Origin: Micrococcaceae bacterium Sec5.7
Lineage (GTDB): Bacteria; Actinomycetota; Actinomycetes; Actinomycetales; Micrococcaceae
Assembly (NCBI GenBank): GCA_039636785.1
Contig: CP144169.1
Coordinates: 3,224,001 to 3,288,000, forward strand
Length of the DNA stretch: 64,000 bases
Direction of reading: 5' to 3'
The notes beneath the pieces were generated by a model that made no database searches, had not been told where the DNA came from, and saw only the letters and a program-made list of their open reading frames with translations. The translations under genes and the position numbers were made by a program. Positions 16,436 to 25,603 of the stretch are shown piece by piece (positions within the stretch are counted from its first letter, which is position 1; the number at the start of each line of letters is the position of its first letter).

Positions 16436-18715
16436 ATGGTGACTCGTAAGAACCCCATTTTCGACACAGCCACTACCCTCGGAAAGATTCTAGGTTTCCT
16501 TGGTGTGAGCGCTATTTGTGGTGTCCTGGTGGCGGGGCTGCTGGTTCCCGCAGCTGCCGTTTCCGGCAACACAGCCAGCGGCTCCATCGAATTTTTCGAC
16601 ACTCTTCCGGCAGAGCTGAAGGTGGACCCGCCCAGCCAATCCACCAGGATTCTGGCCTCGGACGGCAGTGTCATTGCAAACCTCTTTGCGGAAAACCGCA
16701 CCAAGGTTCCGCTGGATAAGATCTCGCCGTTTATGAAGGACGCCGTGATCTCCATCGAGGACACCAGGTTCTACGAGCACGGCGGCGTTGACACCACGGG
16801 CATCCTGCGCGCCCTGGTGAGCACCGCACGGGGCAACAAACAGGGTGCCTCCACCATCACCCAGCAATACGTCAACAACGTTCTCAATGCTTCCCTCGAG
16901 GCTGAGGGCAACACCCAGGACATCAAGCTCAACGGCGTGAACAAGGGCGTGGGTGACAAGCTCCGCGAAATGAAGCTGGCCATCGCCATGGAGAAGAAGT
17001 TCAACAAAGAGCAGATCCTTGAGGGCTACCTCAACATCGTGTTCTTCAACCGTGACGCCTACGGCATCGAGGCCGCGTCCAAGTTCTTCTTCAGCACCAC
17101 CGCCAAGGACCTCACCCTCCCCCAGGCGGCACTTCTGGCCGGGCTGGTCAACAGCCCCTCGGCTTTCGACCCCATCACCAACCCGGACAACGCCAAGAAG
17201 CGCCGGGACCTGGTGCTGAGCGCCATGCTCACGCAGAAGAAAATCACCCAGGTTCAATACGATGCCGCCGTTGCCACACCCGTGACGCCCAAGGTCACCC
17301 CGGCCCGCCAGGGGTGCGCCTACGCTTCCACCGCGCCGTACTTCTGCGATTACGTGCTGCACTTGTTGCTCAACAACCCGGCCTACGGTGCCGACGCCGC
17401 CGAGCGCGAAAAGAAGGTGTTCCGTGGCGGCCTGACCATCACCACCACCCTGGACCCCAAGGCGCAAAACGCGGCGCAGGCCCAGGTGGATGCCACTGCC
17501 GGAGCCAATCCGGACAAGTGGGGTGCGTCATTGGTCTCCGTGCAGCCGAACTCCGGCAAGATCACCAACATGGCCCAGAACACCAAGTGGTTTGCGGCCA
17601 ACGGCAGGTTTGACAGCAACATCAACTTCAACGTCGACAAGCTCGATAAGAATGGTGGTGACCTGAACGGCCTTGGCGGCGCCCAGCCGGGGTCCACCAT
17701 GAAGCCCTTCACCTTTGCCCAGTGGCTCGATGAGGGCAAGTCGATGAACACCACCATCAACGCGGCCGTGCGCCGCTATCCGCAGGACTTCCCGTGGAGA
17801 AACACCTGCCCCAACCCGACGGAAGGCTGGTATGACGCAACAGTTCCCGAAAGCTTTGACCTGCAGAACTCCGACGAGGGTTACTACCGGCCCATGTCAG
17901 TCCTGTACGGACTCATGAACTCGATCAACACCGCCACCTTCGCCTCGGCGGCCCAGGTTGACCTCTGCGGCATCCAGAAGATCGTCGACGCGGCGGGCAT
18001 CCACGGCGGGCTGCCCGACGTGGACAAGCAGGGGAAGGTCACGGAAGCCAACCCGCAGGTGAAAATGACAAGGCTGGGCAACCTCATCGGTTCCACCCAG
18101 ACGGCGCCCCTGACCATGGCATCGGCGTTCGCCACATTCGCCAACGACGGAAAGTATTGCGAACCCATTGCCATCACCTCGGTGACGGACGAAACGGGGG
18201 CCAAGTTGCCCGCCCAGTCCCCCAGCTGCCGCGACGCGATCAAACCCGAAGTGGCCCGCGGAGTTGCTTATGCAATGCAGGAGGTCCTGAACCAGGGATC
18301 CGGCTCGCTCATCCAGCCGCGTATCTCCACCAAGACGAACTTCCCGATCGCGGCCAAGACGGGCACCAATGACTCCAACGGCTCGACCTGGGTTGTGGGC
18401 TACACATCTGGCCTGGCAACGGCATCCTGGTTCGGCGATCCACTCGGAAACCAGAGCCGCGAGGGCCGGAACCTGACGATCAACGGCCAGTTCTATGCAG
18501 GCATTGACGGCTACATGATCGCAGGGCCTCAGTTCTCCAAGTTCATGGCCCAGATCGCTCCGTCATATGGCACCAACCCCTTCCCGGAACCGCCGTCCAA
18601 CCTGCTGTACGAACCCGTGACGGTCCAGCCGCCGGCGGAGCCAACGCCCTCGGAGCCGTCCAGCCCGCCCTCCAAGGACCCAGGCAACGGCGACAAAAAG
18701 GGCGGAAAAGGGTAG
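16436..18715 (+). CDS. Class A penicillin-binding protein (transglycosylase/transpeptidase)
   Basis: A bifunctional cell-wall synthase of 759 residues, anchored by one N-terminal helix. The GT51 domain shows EDTRFYEHGGVD (catalytic Glu) and GASTITQQYVNN. The transpeptidase domain shows the active-site SxxK as GSTMKPF, SxN as SINTA, and KTGTN. The C-terminus is Pro/Ser/Lys-rich, and no PASTA domain follows. It corresponds to PonA-type enzymes of actinobacteria. A metallophosphoesterase gene follows after 3 bp, a neighbour pair commonly conserved in this phylum. Confidence 0.95.
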   Translation: MVTRKNPIFDTATTLGKILGFLGVSAICGVLVAGLLVPAAAVSGNTASGSIEFFDTLPAELKVDPPSQSTRILASDGSVIANLFAENRTKVPLDKISPFMKDAVISIEDTRFYEHGGVDTTGILRALVSTARGNKQGASTITQQYVNNVLNASLEAEGNTQDIKLNGVNKGVGDKLREMKLAIAMEKKFNKEQILEGYLNIVFFNRDAYGIEAASKFFFSTTAKDLTLPQAALLAGLVNSPSAFDPITNPDNAKKRRDLVLSAMLTQKKITQVQYDAAVATPVTPKVTPARQGCAYASTAPYFCDYVLHLLLNNPAYGADAAEREKKVFRGGLTITTTLDPKAQNAAQAQVDATAGANPDKWGASLVSVQPNSGKITNMAQNTKWFAANGRFDSNINFNVDKLDKNGGDLNGLGGAQPGSTMKPFTFAQWLDEGKSMNTTINAAVRRYPQDFPWRNTCPNPTEGWYDATVPESFDLQNSDEGYYRPMSVLYGLMNSINTATFASAAQVDLCGIQKIVDAAGIHGGLPDVDKQGKVTEANPQVKMTRLGNLIGSTQTAPLTMASAFATFANDGKYCEPIAITSVTDETGAKLPAQSPSCRDAIKPEVARGVAYAMQEVLNQGSGSLIQPRISTKTNFPIAAKTGTNDSNGSTWVVGYTSGLATASWFGDPLGNQSREGRNLTINGQFYAGIDGYMIAGPQFSKFMAQIAPSYGTNPFPEPPSNLLYEPVTVQPPAEPTPSEPSSPPSKDPGNGDKKGGKG

Positions 18716-18718
18716 TCC

Positions 18719-19666
18719 GTGACGGCCTCAACTCCGCTGGCAAGCCGCGTCCGGAACATCGGGCGCGGCTTTGCCGTCACTGCCGCAGCCGGCACCGTGG
18801 CCGGCCTTGCGGCCACTGGCTACGGGCTGTGGGAGAAGAACCAGTTTGTGCTCCGCGAAGAGACGCTGCCCATCCTGCCGGAGGGCCAGAGGCCCTTCCG
18901 GATCCTGCATCTGAGCGACATCCATTTCGTTCCGGGCCAGAACATCAAGGCCGAATGGCTTGCTTCCCTGGCCTCGCTGAAGCCGGATCTTGTGGTGAAC
19001 ACCGGCGACAACCTCAGCCATGCCAAGGCAATCGAGCCGCTGCTTAAGGCCCTGGCCCCGCTGCTGGAATTCCCCGGCGTATTTGTCCCGGGCTCCAACG
19101 ACTACTTCGCGCCCGGGTTCAGGAATCCGGCCTCGTATTTGCTGGGCCCTTCGAAAACCAAACCGGACCGCGTGGAGCTGGACTGGCCGCGGCTGCGTTC
19201 CGGCTTCGGAATGGGCGGCTGGGTGGATCTCACCAACCGCAACCAGTCCCTGGTGCTGAACGGCCTGCGGTTTGACTTCTCAGGAGTGGACGATCCCCAT
19301 CTGCACCGCGAAAGGTATGCCGGCTGGCCCCGGGGCACCAAGGGCCAGGATTCCCAGCCGCACCTGCGCGTGGCCGTCATCCATGCCCCTTACCAGCGCG
19401 TGCTGGACCACTTCACCGAGGACGGCGCGGATCTCCTCCTGGCCGGCCACACCCACGGCGGCCAGCTCTGCATCCCCGGCTACGGCGCCATCATCGCCAA
19501 CTGCGACATCCCCACCTGGCGCGCCAAGGGACTGAACGACTGGGAAAGCAAGGGACGCACGACGCCGGTGAACGTCTCCGGCGGCATCGGCACCTCACGC
19601 TTCGCCCCCATCCGCATCGCCTGCAGGCCCGAGGCCGTGATGCTGACGCTGACGTCCCGCAGCTGA
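18719..19666 (+). CDS. Membrane-anchored metallophosphoesterase
   Basis: A 315-residue calcineurin-like phosphoesterase. After an N-terminal hydrophobic stretch (GRGFAVTAAAGTVAGLAATG) the metal-binding motifs appear in order: LHLSDIHF, VVNTGDN, PGSNDYF (in place of the usual GNHD) and LAGHTHGGQL. The Asn-Asp in place of Asn-His at the third motif is a common variant of the YaeI-like group. The GTG start lies 3 bp after the penicillin-binding protein stop. The substrate is unknown; a role at the envelope is inferred from the neighbour. Confidence 0.9.
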   Translation: MTASTPLASRVRNIGRGFAVTAAAGTVAGLAATGYGLWEKNQFVLREETLPILPEGQRPFRILHLSDIHFVPGQNIKAEWLASLASLKPDLVVNTGDNLSHAKAIEPLLKALAPLLEFPGVFVPGSNDYFAPGFRNPASYLLGPSKTKPDRVELDWPRLRSGFGMGGWVDLTNRNQSLVLNGLRFDFSGVDDPHLHRERYAGWPRGTKGQDSQPHLRVAVIHAPYQRVLDHFTEDGADLLLAGHTHGGQLCIPGYGAIIANCDIPTWRAKGLNDWESKGRTTPVNVSGGIGTSRFAPIRIACRPEAVMLTLTSRS

Positions 19667-19674
19667 ATGCCAGG

Positions 19675-19696
19675 GGTTTCCGCAAGCTCAACCACC
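19675..19696. repeat. Degenerate copy of the short intergenic repeat
   Basis: The reverse complement reads GGTGGTTGAGCTTGCGGAAA then CC, matching the 12528-12549 copy at most positions. Confidence 0.5.
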
Positions 19697-19839
19697 GCGC
19701 TGGGTGCAGGCCCCCATTGCGAAACGGAATAACTGGCCAACTTTCATGCGCCCTCTGATTTCATGTGAAACGTGTCACGCCATGGCATAGGGTAGTTGCT
19801 ACGGGAAACTACATTCGGTTTAGAGCTTGAGAAGCGGGC

Positions 19840-21648
19840 ATGGCCAAGCAGACTTCATTTTTCAGATCAATCAGCCGTCTTTACCCCCATATGAAGCCGA
19901 TCATCCCCCGGCTTTTCATGGGGCTTATCAGTGCGCTGCTGGCAAGCCTCGTGGCGCTCACCATCCCCCAGGTGCTGCGCATCCTGATCAACGATTCGCT
20001 CCAGGCGGGCGGGGCGTCGGACGCTGTGTGGATTGCCGCCGTCGTGATCTTGATTCTCGGCATCGCCGAGGCCGGGCTGGTAGCCCTCCGCAGGTTCTTC
20101 GTCATCAACCCGGCAACCACGGTGGAAACCAGGATGCGGGTTTCGCTCTACGGCCACCTGCAGGACCTCACCGTCTCCTTCCATGACCGCTGGGGTTCCG
20201 GGCAGCTGCTCTCCCGCGCCATGACTGACCTGAACTTCCTGCGTCGCTGGATGGCCTTCGGCGCCATCATGCTGGTGGTCACCACCCTCACCGTGTTGAT
20301 CGGCGTCGCGGTCATGTTCTCCATGAGCTGGCAGCTTGCGCTGATTTTCCTCGCCGCAGCCGTTCCCATCATCATCTACGGCTTCCGCTTCCGGACGCGC
20401 TTCAGCAAGGTGGCCAGGCGCAGCCAGGACCAGGCCGGCGACCTCGCCACCACGGTGGAAGAATCCGTCCACGGCATCCGGGTGCTCAAGGCGTTCGGAC
20501 GCAGCCGCGAGGCCCTGGAGAACTTCAACGAACAGGCCGAGGAACTCCGCCAAACAGAGATCGCCAAGGCCAAACATCTCGCCACCTTCAGCCTGGTGGT
20601 CACCCTCCTCCCCGAGCTGGCTCTCGGTGCCGGGCTGGTGGTGGGAGTGATGCTCGCCGCGAGCGGCCAGCTGAGCATCGGCGCCCTGGTGGCATTCTTC
20701 GCCACCGCGGCAGTGATTGCTGCACCCGTGGAATTCTGCGGCATGCTCCTGGCAATGGCCCTCACCGCCAAAACGGCCGTGGACCGCCACTACGAGGTCA
20801 TGGACTCGGTCAACACCATCACCAGCCCGGACCATCCATCGCGGCCGACAGAGCTCAAGGGCGCCCTCAGCTTCAACAGCGCCACCTTCGCCTTCGAGGA
20901 CGCCCCCGCCAAACCGATCCTCAAGGACATCAGCCTGGACATCCGGCCCGGCGAAACCATGGCGCTCGTGGGCATCACCGGCAGCGGCAAGAGCGCCCTA
21001 CTCCAGCTGGTGCCAAGGCTCTACGAGGTCACCGAAGGCTCCATCAGCATCGACGGCGTGGACCTGCGCGAATTCAGCGTGGAGGAACTGCGCAAAGTGG
21101 TGGGGGTGGCGTTCGAGGACACCACCCTGTTCTCCAGCTCCGTCCGGGACAACGTCCTTCTCGGCGCCGGTGAGCGTACCGATGAAGCACTGGAGGAAGC
21201 GCTCGACGTCGCCCAGGCCCACTTCGCGTACTCCCTGCCGGAAGGCCTGGACACCCTGATCGGCGATGAAGGGCTGAGTCTTTCCGGCGGCCAGCGCCAG
21301 CGCATCGCGCTGGCCCGCGCCATCGCAGCCCGGCCCAAGGTGCTGGTTCTGGACGATCCCCTGTCCGCCCTGGACGTCAACACCGAGGAGCTGGTGGAAA
21401 CACGCCTGCGTGAGGTCCTTGGTGACACCACCACGCTGATCGTCGCCCACCGGCCGTCCACCGTGGCGCTTGCCGACCGGGTGGCGCTGCTTGAGGAGGG
21501 CCGGATCACCGCCGTCGGAACCCATACGGAACTGCTGGCCGAGAACCACCACTACCGCTACGTGATCGCGAGCCTGGACACGGAACCCCGGGACCTGGAC
21601 TCAGAACTATCGGCCCTCGAGGACCAGTCAGAGGAAGTCATCCGATGA
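19840..21648 (+). CDS. ABC exporter subunit A (degenerate ATP site)
   Basis: A 602-residue half-transporter: six membrane helices (about residues 15-310) followed by a nucleotide-binding domain. Walker A is GITGSGKS, the signature is [14 protein letters not shown], and Walker B is [12 protein letters not shown], with Asp where the catalytic Glu normally stands. Together with the next gene this is the pattern of heterodimeric exporters with one consensus and one degenerate ATP site. The stop overlaps the start of subunit B (ATGA). The substrate is not predictable; multidrug or lipid export is typical of the class. Confidence 0.93.
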   Translation: MAKQTSFFRSISRLYPHMKPIIPRLFMGLISALLASLVALTIPQVLRILINDSLQAGGASDAVWIAAVVILILGIAEAGLVALRRFFVINPATTVETRMRVSLYGHLQDLTVSFHDRWGSGQLLSRAMTDLNFLRRWMAFGAIMLVVTTLTVLIGVAVMFSMSWQLALIFLAAAVPIIIYGFRFRTRFSKVARRSQDQAGDLATTVEESVHGIRVLKAFGRSREALENFNEQAEELRQTEIAKAKHLATFSLVVTLLPELALGAGLVVGVMLAASGQLSIGALVAFFATAAVIAAPVEFCGMLLAMALTAKTAVDRHYEVMDSVNTITSPDHPSRPTELKGALSFNSATFAFEDAPAKPILKDISLDIRPGETMALVGITGSGKSALLQLVPRLYEVTEGSISIDGVDLREFSVEELRKVVGVAFEDTTLFSSSVRDNVLLGAGERTDEALEEALDVAQAHFAYSLPEGLDTLIGDEGLSLSGGQRQRIALARAIAARPKVLVLDDPLSALDVNTEELVETRLREVLGDTTTLIVAHRPSTVALADRVALLEEGRITAVGTHTELLAENHHYRYVIASLDTEPRDLDSELSALEDQSEEVIR

Positions 21649-23507
21649 GCACAGCAACCTTCGGCACTGCCAACGAGGACAACGCGCACCTCAGCAAAAG
21701 CGACAGCAAAACCGTACGACGCCGGTCAGTCACCTTGCTGGGGTCGCTGATCCGCCCCGTGCGGCTGCGGTTCTGGCTGACCATCGCCATGGTGGTCCTG
21801 TCGCAGGCCGCCCGCGTGGCCGGGCCGGCGCTGATTGCCTTTGGCATCGACCACGCGCTGCCGGCCCTGCAGGCAGGCGACAATGTCCCGCTGGTGCTGG
21901 CCGGCGTCGCGTACCTTGCCGCTGCAATCGTCACAGCAGGCCTGACGGCCATGTACGTGACGTCCACGGCGAAGCTCAGCCAGGCCATGCTGCTGGATCT
22001 CCGGCTGCGGGTCTTCAGGCACACACAGCGCCTCAGCCTGGAATTCCACGAGAAGTACACGTCCGGCCGCATCATCGCGCGGCAGACCTCGGACCTTGAA
22101 GCACTCCGTGAGCTCCTGGACTCCGGTGTGAGCTCCCTGGCGTCCGGCATGCTGTTCATGGTTTTCACGGCCATCACCGTGTTCGCACTGGACTGGCGCA
22201 GCGGCCTGATGGTGCTTGCTGCCGGCGTTCCGATGTACTTCCTGGCCCGCTGGTACCAGAAGCATTCGCAGATCGCCTTCCGGGAATCGCGTGTGGTCTC
22301 TGCCCGGCTTATTGTCCACTTTGTGGAAACCATGACCGGCATCCGCGCGGTCAAAGCCTTCCGCAAGGAGCGCGAAAACGCCGACGTCTACGGCCAGCTG
22401 TCCGAGGACTACCGCCTGGTGACTGTCCGCTCCATCAACCTCAACGGTATATTCCAGCCCGGACTGGTGCTGATCGGAAACGTCTGCGTGGCCGTGGTGC
22501 TGCTCTTCGGCGGCTTCCGCGTGCTCTCCGGCGAACTTGCCGTGGGTGTGCTGCTGGCGCTGATCCTCTCCACTAAACGGTTCTTCCAGCCCGTGGACCA
22601 GATGGCCATGTTCTACAACTCCTTCCAGAGCGCACAGGCTGCCCTTGAAAAGGTTTCAGGGCTCCTCCAGGAGATCCCCACGGTCCGCCCTCCCAAGAAT
22701 CCGGTGGCTCTCCGCGATGCCCAGGGCGCCATCAATTTCAAGGACGTGGAGTTCGGCTACGGCGACGGGCCCGTGATCATCCCCAAAATGGACCTGCATA
22801 TCCCAGCCGGGCAGACAGTCGCTCTTGTAGGCCAGACCGGCGCGGGCAAATCCACGCTCGCCAAGCTGATCGCCCGCTTCTACGACGTCTCATCCGGTTC
22901 GCTGACTCTGGACGGCGTTGACCTGCGCAACCTCACGACGCCGGACCTGCGCCGGAACGTTGTGATGGTCACCCAGGAGGCGTTCCTGTTCAGTGGTACC
23001 GTGGCGGACAACATCGCACTGGGCCGGCCCGAAGCAACCCGGACGGAGATCGAGGACGCCGCCAGGGCTGTGGGCGCCCACCACTTCATCGCCGAGCTCC
23101 CGGAGGGCTACGACACCGACGTCAACAAGCGCGGCGGCCGCGTTTCCGCCGGTCAGCGACAGCTCATCAGCTTCGCCCGCGCGTTCCTGGCCCGGCCGGC
23201 GGTCCTGATCCTGGACGAAGCAACATCGTCGCTGGACATCCCCTCCGAGCGGCTGGTCCAGAACGGCCTGGCGCGCCTCCTGCGGGGCGCAGGGGACGAC
23301 GGCGGCACTCCCGGCAGTGCCGGTACCCGCAGTGCCGGGCGGACGGCCCTGATCATCGCCCACAGGCTCTCCACTGTGGAGACCGCGGACCGCGTCCTGG
23401 TGGTCCACGACGGACGTGTGGTGGAGGACGGCACGCCTGAAGAACTGATCGGCGGCGGCGGACGCTTCGCGCAGCTGCATGGGGCTTGGAGGGACTCGCT
23501 CGTCTAG
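21645..23507 (+). CDS. ABC exporter subunit B (catalytic ATP site)
   Basis: A 620-residue half-transporter with the same layout. Walker A is GQTGAGKS and Walker B is [12 protein letters not shown] with the catalytic Glu, but the signature is [14 protein letters not shown] instead of LSGGQ. The consensus ATP site is therefore formed by its own Walker motifs and the partner's LSGGQ, while the other site is doubly degenerate. An insert of about 20 Gly/Ala/Thr residues lies between Walker B and the switch His (LIIAHRLST). GAGGAAG precedes the ATG, which overlaps the subunit A stop. Confidence 0.93.
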   Translation: MSTATFGTANEDNAHLSKSDSKTVRRRSVTLLGSLIRPVRLRFWLTIAMVVLSQAARVAGPALIAFGIDHALPALQAGDNVPLVLAGVAYLAAAIVTAGLTAMYVTSTAKLSQAMLLDLRLRVFRHTQRLSLEFHEKYTSGRIIARQTSDLEALRELLDSGVSSLASGMLFMVFTAITVFALDWRSGLMVLAAGVPMYFLARWYQKHSQIAFRESRVVSARLIVHFVETMTGIRAVKAFRKERENADVYGQLSEDYRLVTVRSINLNGIFQPGLVLIGNVCVAVVLLFGGFRVLSGELAVGVLLALILSTKRFFQPVDQMAMFYNSFQSAQAALEKVSGLLQEIPTVRPPKNPVALRDAQGAINFKDVEFGYGDGPVIIPKMDLHIPAGQTVALVGQTGAGKSTLAKLIARFYDVSSGSLTLDGVDLRNLTTPDLRRNVVMVTQEAFLFSGTVADNIALGRPEATRTEIEDAARAVGAHHFIAELPEGYDTDVNKRGGRVSAGQRQLISFARAFLARPAVLILDEATSSLDIPSERLVQNGLARLLRGAGDDGGTPGSAGTRSAGRTALIIAHRLSTVETADRVLVVHDGRVVEDGTPEELIGGGGRFAQLHGAWRDSLV

Positions 23508-23605
23508 CGATCCGGGCGGGGCAGTCCGGCTGACCGGGCGGGGCAGCGGATTTCGCATCCGGCCCCGCCATCCGCTATTCTTGTAAAGTTGCTTTTGCAG
23601 CGGAT

Positions 23606-23682
23606 CGGGATGTGGCGCAGCTTGGTAGCGCGCGTCGTTCGGGACGACGAGGTCGCAGGTTCAAATCCTGTCATCCCGACCA
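23606..23682 (+). tRNA. tRNA-Pro (anticodon CGG)
   Basis: 77 nt including a genomically encoded CCA. The acceptor arms CGGGATG and CATCCCG pair perfectly. The anticodon stem is CGTCG/CGACG with loop TTCGGGA, so the anticodon CGG is at 23640-23642. The T arm GCAGG-TTCAAAT-CCTGT is normal. Confidence 0.97.
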
Positions 23683-23683
23683 A

Positions 23684-23715
23684 AAAAGAGGGCCTCCCAC
23701 GGGAGGCCCTCTTTT
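23684..23715 (+). terminator. Intrinsic terminator of tRNA-Pro
   Basis: Perfect stem AAAGAGGGCCTCCC / GGGAGGCCCTCTTT with a 2-nt AC turn, ending in TTTT. It begins directly after the CCA end. Confidence 0.9.
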
Positions 23716-23795
23716 GTGTCTCCGGCTTCGGCTGTGGCCGGTTCAGAAGTGCTGATTCGGAAGTTCTGATCACGCATCGGGACAAAGAACTGGCC

Positions 23796-23822
23796 CCGGG
23801 ACATGGTTCGCGCATGTCCCGG
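23796..23822 (-). terminator. Hairpin downstream of the repeat-peptide gene
   Basis: CCGGGACATG and CATGTCCCGG form a perfect 10-bp stem with a 7-nt loop, 71 bp beyond the stop of the minus-strand peptide gene. No clear T run follows. Confidence 0.5.
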
Positions 23823-23892
23823 AGCCTTCGTTCCCTTGCTGGAGGTTTTTGGTCCTGCACCTCAAGAGACCGGTGCGGGCATAACTCGGTTG

Positions 23893-24138
23893 TTACATCG
23901 GGTCCGGCCAGTTGCCGACATTCGTGGTGTATGTCTTGCCGCCCTTGGCGGGGTAGGACATGGGGTCGGGCCAGTTGCCCACGGCATGGGACACCCGCAT
24001 GGGATCCGGCCAGTTACCAACGGCAACAGATGTACCGGCGAGATCGGCGATCGGACCTGCTGACATCACGGCGGGAGCCGCAGCAGAAAATGCCAGTGCC
24101 CCTGCCAGAGCGGCAGCGGAAGCAATCTTCTTCAACAT
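23893..24138 (-). CDS. Exported 81-residue precursor with three VGNWPDPM repeats (candidate signalling peptide)
   Basis: I do not recognise a family. Residues 1-27 form a Sec signal peptide (MLKKIASAAALAGALAFSAA, then APAVMSA). The octapeptide VGNWPDPM then occurs exactly three times, at residues 40-47, 53-60 and 74-81, the last copy being the very C-terminus. Spacers are RVSHA and SYPAKGGKTYTTN. The three DNA copies differ at synonymous positions (AACTGGCCGGATCCC, AACTGGCCCGACCCC, AACTGGCCGGACCCG), so the peptide rather than the DNA is conserved. GAGGAA precedes the ATG, and TTGACA with TACAAT lies upstream. It is divergent from an XRE-TPR regulator. The layout resembles multi-copy pheromone precursors; a secreted structural or antimicrobial peptide is an alternative. 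Confidence 0.8.
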   Translation of the reverse strand: MLKKIASAAALAGALAFSAAAPAVMSAGPIADLAGTSVAVGNWPDPMRVSHAVGNWPDPMSYPAKGGKTYTTNVGNWPDPM

Positions 24139-24178
24139 AAGAGTTCCTCAATACGAGTCGGATTCGTTACAAAGTCAG

Positions 24179-24252
24179 CACTGTCCTTGTTGACATACAT
24201 TGTAAAATGTTTTCCACAGGGACTGTCAAGCATTAAGTACAAAGACTGTCCG
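24179..24252. promoter_or_regulatory. Divergent promoter of the peptide gene and XRE-TPR regulator
   Basis: For the peptide gene (minus strand), TTGACA (24224-24229) and TACAAT (24199-24204) lie 19 bp apart. The palindrome ACATT-GTAA-AATGT (24197-24210) covers that -10. ACTGTC occurs three times in the same orientation (24180, 24222, 24245), and TACAAAG precedes the first and third copies. These are candidate binding sites for the adjacent regulator. Confidence 0.55.
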
Positions 24253-24270
24253 GAATGAGGAGGAAAACCG

Positions 24271-25533
24271 GTGGGGAACGGATTCGGGGAGAAGCTCCGC
24301 GCCGAGCGACTCGAACGTGGGCTGACGCAGGCTGAACTGGGCAGGGACTTGTATTCGCCCAGCTACATTTCCCTGCTGGAAACCGGCCGCCGGGAACCAA
24401 CAGCCGAGGTCATCGAAGAGCTGGCGCGCCGGCTGGAGATGGCACCCAAAGCCCTCGAGGCATGGAGCCAGCCCATCTCCGTCAGCGATGCGGAGTATGT
24501 TCTGGCAGGCCTGTATGCGCGGCAGGCCTGGGATCTGCGGGACTACCCGCTGGCCGCCAGCCATGCCGTAACGGCAGCACGGATCGCGCTGGAGGGAAAG
24601 AACACCAGCGCGTGGTGGAACATGAGCTACATGCAAGCTGAATGCCTCATCAAGCAGGGCGAGTGGCAGGAATGCCGCAAGATCATGCAGCACCTCCTGG
24701 AACACCCCATGGCGGTTGAATCAGCCGGCCTTGGCGTCCGCGCGCGGCAGATGCTCGCCGCAGTCTGCCAGGGGCAGGGCCAGCTGAGCGCCGCCGTCGA
24801 GCATGCGCAGGAAGCGGTGAAGCTGTGCACCCAGCTGCCCCATGGCTCCACACTGATCATCGGCGCGCTCCGCGCCCTGATCGGCGCACTGGCAGAAAGC
24901 GGCCGGCTGGACGAGGCCTGGACCTACTGCGAGGCCATGAACGAGCAGACGGACGAGAACTCAATGTCCCAGCTGGCAGGCGAAGTGGCCTGGGTTATCG
25001 GCAACGTGGCGTTTATGCGGCACGACTACGCCGAAGGCATCAAGTACCACGAGCGGGCGGCCAGGCAACTGTCCCCCGCCAACGACATCGAGCTCTGGGC
25101 CCGCTTTAACAAAGCATCCGCTGCGGTCCGGCTTTCGTCCGGAATTGTGGAGCCGGAGACGCTCGCCTCCATCGAACGCGCCGAACTCGCGCTCTCCATT
25201 GTGGGCGGCAACAAGACCGACGAGCTGGAAGTCGCCTTCATCCGTGCACGCTGGCTCTACCTCACGGGCGACATCGTGGCGGCCGTGCTCAAGCTCCGGG
25301 AAATCCACGCCGAGCGCGCTTCGCTGGCCAAGCACACGGCCGGCGAAGTGTCGCTGCTGCTGGGCAAGTCGCTCAAGGCGGCCGGCGAATCCGAGGAAGC
25401 CCTGGTCCACCTCGAGGACGCCCAAAAGGAATTCAGTGCAGCAGGCGCCTCGGACCGGGTCCAGCAGGCCATGGATGCGGTGCTGGAAATCAAGCTCGCC
25501 CAGCGCCGCGCCGCCGCCGCTGAGGCCAGCTAG
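24271..25533 (+). CDS. XRE-family regulator with TPR domain (RRNPP-like)
   Basis: A 420-residue protein. Residues 4-60 form an XRE helix-turn-helix (LRAERLERGLTQAELGRDLY, then SPSYISLLETGRREPTAEVI). The remainder is a helical TPR-like array, with repeating patterns such as AGLYARQAWDLRDYPLAASH and ALRALIGALAESGRLDEAWT. HTH plus C-terminal TPR is the architecture of PlcR/PrgX/NprR regulators, which bind short re-imported peptides. The GTG start has GGAGG nine bases upstream. It is divergent from the triple-repeat peptide gene with a shared 132-bp promoter. A strong terminator follows. The regulator class is secure; that its ligand is the neighbour's peptide is inference. Confidence 0.9.
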   Translation: MGNGFGEKLRAERLERGLTQAELGRDLYSPSYISLLETGRREPTAEVIEELARRLEMAPKALEAWSQPISVSDAEYVLAGLYARQAWDLRDYPLAASHAVTAARIALEGKNTSAWWNMSYMQAECLIKQGEWQECRKIMQHLLEHPMAVESAGLGVRARQMLAAVCQGQGQLSAAVEHAQEAVKLCTQLPHGSTLIIGALRALIGALAESGRLDEAWTYCEAMNEQTDENSMSQLAGEVAWVIGNVAFMRHDYAEGIKYHERAARQLSPANDIELWARFNKASAAVRLSSGIVEPETLASIERAELALSIVGGNKTDELEVAFIRARWLYLTGDIVAAVLKLREIHAERASLAKHTAGEVSLLLGKSLKAAGESEEALVHLEDAQKEFSAAGASDRVQQAMDAVLEIKLAQRRAAAAEAS

Positions 25534-25563
25534 ACCGGACACGAAACCTGCCGAAACAGAACT

Positions 25564-25590
25564 GCCCCGGCCGAAGCCGGGGCAATTTTT
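25564..25590 (+). terminator. Intrinsic terminator after the XRE-TPR gene
   Basis: GCCCCGGC-CGAA-GCCGGGGC followed by AATTTTTG: a perfect 8-bp GC stem with tetraloop and T run. Confidence 0.92.
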
Positions 25591-25603
25591 GTTGTGAGGC
25601 TGG

